Of a stretch of DNA of 64,000 nucleotides, positions 61,576 through 64,000 are shown in pieces; the stretch's first letter is position 1; each line of letters begins with the position of its first letter. The notes below the pieces were generated by a model. That model saw only the letters and a program-made list of their open reading frames with translations. It ran no database searches and was not told where the DNA came from. The stretch is from Saururus chinensis (lineage: Eukaryota > Streptophyta > Magnoliopsida > Piperales > Saururaceae). The stretch is taken from positions 10,720,501-10,784,500 of the forward strand of contig CP141146.1 in the NCBI GenBank assembly GCA_035235625.1. The letters are read 5' to 3'. The translations under genes and the position numbers were made by a program.

Positions 61576-63250
61576 CAAAAAACGCTTCCTCGATTCAAGG
61601 TCAGTTGTGAAAGTAGCTATTAGACAACATCAGCTTAGAAGATCCTACCTACAGTTCTTGATCCTTTCTTTATATAAAATTATTTCATGTTATAGTCGAT
61701 CCCATTGATGTCATATTTTTTCAAAATAACGCAAATCTACATCAAAATTTCGTTAACAGAATTGTCACCCACCGTTGATCTCATAGGATTGATGACACAC
61801 ATGCTAGTGCAAGCTAGTTACCCCTTAACACATGATATAATGTATATTAGCGTATACGCCATCAATTCAGTGAAATCAACAATAGGTATGATTTGACCCT
61901 TCACTCCCTTAGTGATAGTTCACACACCAACAGCTTTATAACAGACAAAGTCCCACTTTTATGTATGACAAAGCTAAAGTGTAGACATAAGGGAAATGAT
62001 AGGAAATATGCAAGATTACAGCAGCTGCAACTCTTTAAAATAGTAATGCCTTTATAAAAATGGAAAAGTCCCGCCCAGGTGCTTCTAGCCACCGGATCAT
62101 CATTCGACAATTCGGGGGTAGAAATTTTTTGTGCCCTTCTACTCCCCTGTGGCCACAAGATGGCCAGAGCCTCCTCAATAAAGTCCTACAGTTAACTTGC
62201 TTCTGTATCCACTATTTCCTATGAGAAATATAATATACAAAATAAAATAAATAATATTTAAATAAAAGTATTTATTAAATATACTAAATTGCGATCGTTC
62301 GAACTGGCTTTGATTACTTCCCCAAAATTGGTCCAGAACAGCCTAAAGATGAGTAATGCAAAGAAGACCAGCGAAGACCGGATAGTTACTTGTTATTAAA
62401 AAAATGAAGTTATGGAAATGAATGAGAAAGGTCTGGCTTGCCAAGCAAAACAGCAACGAGATTTGAACTAAAGAACTTTTTTAATGAACACTACTATTGC
62501 CACTCAGAAATGTCTCAGTAATTGAAAGATTCATTAAGCAAACAAAGAGAACAGAGGGAAAGAAATTTCTAATTTCCCTAGGAAAATAGAAATTTTAGTT
62601 ATATTTTGAGTTTCTTAATTATCCTAACCTTCCCTAATCAATCTCTTATTACCCCTTACATATTTAAAATAAATATATTTATTCACTCTTACTTCCTCAA
62701 GTTGGCGTGGAAGCATTGACCATTATTAGTACAACACGGGAAGCGTTTTTCATGCTCCCTCTTCAAAGTGAGCCAAGTGTAAGAAACTCTTAGGAGACGT
62801 CCGATTTCGAGATCGACAACGCACATACTAGGCCATCACGTGTGCAAACGTTAAGCAAAGCTTTGTGCCCATGACAGCTACCAAAAGGAGTGTTTGCCCC
62901 TGATTATCATGTATGGGGTTCATCAGTCAAAGAACTAGTCTTCAAGTTGGAAATAACATAACACAACTTTCTTAATTAGTGCAAACGTGGTCGTCAACTA
63001 AAAACAAATAGTAGCAAGGATGATATACCACTGGAAGAGTGCTGCTGTTGGAAAGAGCACACAGTCTTGATAAATGTCTCAAGTCTTCTAATCACACGTG
63101 TTAATCTCTGTTTAATTTCCTAAGCAGGTGAGTTTATTACAAAATTATTGTGCAATAACTTTATTGTATAATGCCTATTGTAGGCCATGGGTTGGTACTT
63201 TTTTGAAGATTCCGTCCCTTGGATGTTTTTGGGTCAACAACTTCAAATGA

Positions 63251-63269
63251 GGGAGGGAGGGAGGGAGGG
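63251..63269 (+). other. Potential G-quadruplex run (GGGA)n
   Basis: Five GGG tracts separated by single A (63251-53, 55-57, 59-61, 63-65, 67-69). The T1 counterpart at 59981-59992 has only three such tracts. Confidence 0.7.
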
Positions 63270-64000
63270 AGGAAGGAAGGGGCACTTAAATGCCAAAATG
63301 AGGCTTTTTTTAGATTAAATAAAGACAAAAGTAGACTCAAGTTTAGTAATATATCTATTTTGTAACTTAGTTTTTATTATTTATTTAAATAAACTTACTT
63401 TTAAATATATAACATAAAAGGACGAGTTTACTCTCAGCACTTATAAACCTTTATCAACCTCTAGTAGGAAACACGGATGAGAGTTTATTGTTTATCCATA
63501 TCTACAGTGAGGAAAAACTTCAGCCCAATCTTCTCTTATATATTTGTCGCCTCTACCTCCCTGTTGGCATCTTCCTCTGTCGCCATCTCTATTACTACAT
63601 AGCCATAAAATGGAAGTGACCACCTCTTTAGTGCACTCCACATCTTCTTTCTTAAACTCTATTGCTACACTTTTTCTCGATTATATAAAAGTAAAATGTA
63701 GTCCCCCACAAAATGGTCCCCCACAAAATGGGGTAGCCTAAGGACCTAACTTGAAAGACAAAAATTAGCTCATATATTCCAACTCAATTTACGTCTTTCA
63801 AGTGATATGAAACTATTTATTCTCTTTTCAACTAATTCACATGTGAGATTCTCGTTTACATGAAAATGAGCTTAGGCTTTTAATACCCAATAAGCCTATT
63901 TACGTGGACTTCTCATAAAATGAGCTTAGCCCATGTTTAACTCACTTTCCAACAATGGTTTCTTTTGCTAAAGATGATATTCCTTTTATCTCTCATTCAG

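Larger units (their letters stand above)
61009..63970 (+). repeat. Tandem unit T2, DREB1 gene deleted
   Basis: It is collinear with T1 but lacks the segment equivalent to 55387-56930, which in T1 holds the promoter and DREB1 gene 3: AATAATATTTAAATAAA (62250-62267) is followed almost at once by CTAAATTGCGATC (62284). A second gap removes the equivalent of about 57450-59600. The unit reaches GATATTCCTTTTATCTCT at its end, which resembles the start of T2 itself. Confidence 0.75.

Overview
The window is nuclear DNA of a flowering plant. It holds intron-bearing genes with GT..AG junctions, three DREB1/CBF-type AP2/ERF factors, an F-box/FBD protein and a plant GEN1 nuclease, in AT-rich DNA dominated by long-LTR retrotransposon remnants and MITEs. 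The GC-poor codon use of the F-box and GEN1 genes and the lack of typical grass features argue against a grass. The species cannot be named from the sequence.

Layout. 1-14.1 kb is retroelement territory: a minus-strand solo LTR (272-2194), and a long plus-strand solo LTR (2991-10653) that carries a 2.2 kb internal tandem duplication and is itself hit by a third solo LTR (3479-5512). All three have 5-bp target-site duplications (TSDs). A decayed LTR follows. 16.8-23.9 kb is the conserved gene island: an F-box/FBD gene (minus, 3 exons) diverging from GEN1 (plus, 8 exons, 616 aa) across a 1.2 kb intergenic region. 23.9-64 kb is an expanded DREB1/CBF cluster. Two minus-strand genes (24975-25658 and 44372-45058) lie in paralogous blocks that start in GEN1 3' flanking DNA. 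A third, plus-strand gene (56145-56801) lies in a tandem unit of about 7.2 kb. The next tandem unit has lost the gene, and the last bases of the window resemble the start of a further unit. Another block (39.5-42.8 kb) is the 5' flank of a gene-3-like locus with no gene behind it.

The cluster was then interrupted by transposons: two 4.4 kb solo LTRs of one family (33221-37638 and 48408-52868), an old gypsy relic whose polypurine tract/3' LTR junction was the target of the first of these, a 1.87 kb mariner/Stowaway-type element carrying fragments of HMG-CoA reductase and a trihelix/SANT-like gene, and several hairpin MITEs. Paralogous blocks often supply the empty site, so insertions can be ordered relative to the duplications.

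Biology. DREB1/CBF proteins activate cold-response genes through DRE/CRT elements. All three promoters keep a CCGCGT (CAMTA-type) motif, an ACGTGG (ABRE-type) core and a TATA box. Genes 1 and 2 share an unusual Arg-to-Trp change in the DNA-contacting YRG segment of the AP2 domain, while gene 3 is canonical, so functional divergence within the cluster is plausible.
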